Assembly: GCA_035294855.1 (NCBI GenBank) | Contig: DATGKD010000071.1 | Location: 1 to 7,041 of the forward strand | Length of the DNA: 7,041 nt | DNA from: DATGKD01 sp035294855 | Lineage (GTDB): Bacteria; Actinomycetota; Acidimicrobiia; Acidimicrobiales; UBA8190 | Direction of reading: 5' to 3' | Shown here: positions 6,875 through 7,041 of the stretch, piece by piece | Numbering within the stretch: position 1 is the first letter of the stretch | Layout: every line of letters starts with the position of its first letter | Notes under the pieces: generated by a model | Database searches by the model: none | What the model saw: the letters and a program-made list of their open reading frames with translations, nothing else | What the model was told of the DNA's origin: nothing | Made by a program: the position numbers and the translations under genes

Positions 6875-6878
6875 GCTC

Positions 6879-7041
6879 GTGCCGCTCGTCGAGTTTCCCG
6901 AAGGGTTCCTCTGGGGAACGGCGACGGCCGCCCATCAGGTGGAGGGGGGCAACGTCAATTCCGACTGGTGGGAGTTCGAGCACGGGGCCGGCACACCGTG
7001 TGTCGAGTCCAGTGGGGACGCCTGCGACTCGTGGCACCGCT
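6879..7041 (+). CDS. Family 1 glycoside hydrolase (beta-glucosidase type), N-terminal fragment
   Basis: The first 54 codons of a gene cut by the right edge. The translation has the GH1 N-terminal signature FPEGFLWGTATAAHQVEGG (residues 5-23), which forms the first beta-strand of the TIM barrel; its Gln and Glu (HQVEG) belong to the sugar-binding subsite. It continues with NSDWWEFEH and GDACDSWHR, the usual run into the first helix. Retaining GH1 enzymes hydrolyse beta-glucosides, beta-galactosides or related sugars; the catalytic glutamates lie beyond the window, so specificity cannot be judged. There is no signal peptide, so it is probably cytoplasmic. Start options are GTG 6870 and GTG 6879. 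Neither has a Shine-Dalgarno; 6879 sits 7 bases after a TACGGT box, consistent with a leaderless message. Divergent from tesB. Confidence 0.88.
   Translation, partial: MPLVEFPEGFLWGTATAAHQVEGGNVNSDWWEFEHGAGTPCVESSGDACDSWHR

Overview
This is a GC-rich stretch of bacterial chromosome with G/C-biased third codon positions, GTG starts and short intergenic gaps. The gene content points to a high-GC actinobacterium, plausibly of the class Acidimicrobiia. That placement is inferred from overall style and from the secreted Ig-like-domain protein; no marker gene in the window proves it. I see no mobile element, CRISPR array, tRNA or rRNA, and no phage or defence genes.

Layout: (1) 1-1225, + strand, sqdB (UDP-sulfoquinovose synthase), whose true start may lie at or just before the left edge. 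(2) 1267-2940, - strand and convergent with sqdB, a LytR-CpsA-Psr (LCP) cell-wall ligase with a LytR_C domain, a 21-bp tandem repeat encoding a proline-rich cytoplasmic tail, and a Ser/Thr-rich C-terminus. (3) 2941-3211, a 271-bp divergent control region with three copies of an 11-bp motif. (4) 3212-4567, + strand, an exported protein of unknown function with an unrecognised helical N-terminal part, a beta-rich middle and a clear C-terminal bacterial Ig-like domain. (5) 4568-4665, a hairpin, a possible promoter and a good ribosome binding site leading into citrate synthase (4666-5937, +). (6) 5965-6825, - strand, a TesB-type acyl-CoA thioesterase II, tail-to-tail with citrate synthase. (7) From about 6870 or 6879 to the right edge, + strand, the N-terminus of a family 1 glycoside hydrolase (beta-glucosidase type), divergent from tesB over about 50 bp that carries an inverted repeat.

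The genes do not form one operon: strands alternate +, -, +, +, -, +. Two themes are visible. One is the cell envelope: sulfolipid headgroup synthesis, attachment of a glycopolymer to the wall, and a secreted Ig-like protein. The other is central carbon and acyl-CoA metabolism: citrate synthase, thioesterase and glycosidase. The LCP gene and the Ig-like gene share one divergent control region and may be co-regulated. The window is mostly ordinary housekeeping and accessory metabolism. The items most worth a second look are the repeated motif in the divergent region, the unclassified exported protein, and the occurrence of a plant/cyanobacterial-type sulfolipid gene in this background. I found no convincing new multi-gene system.
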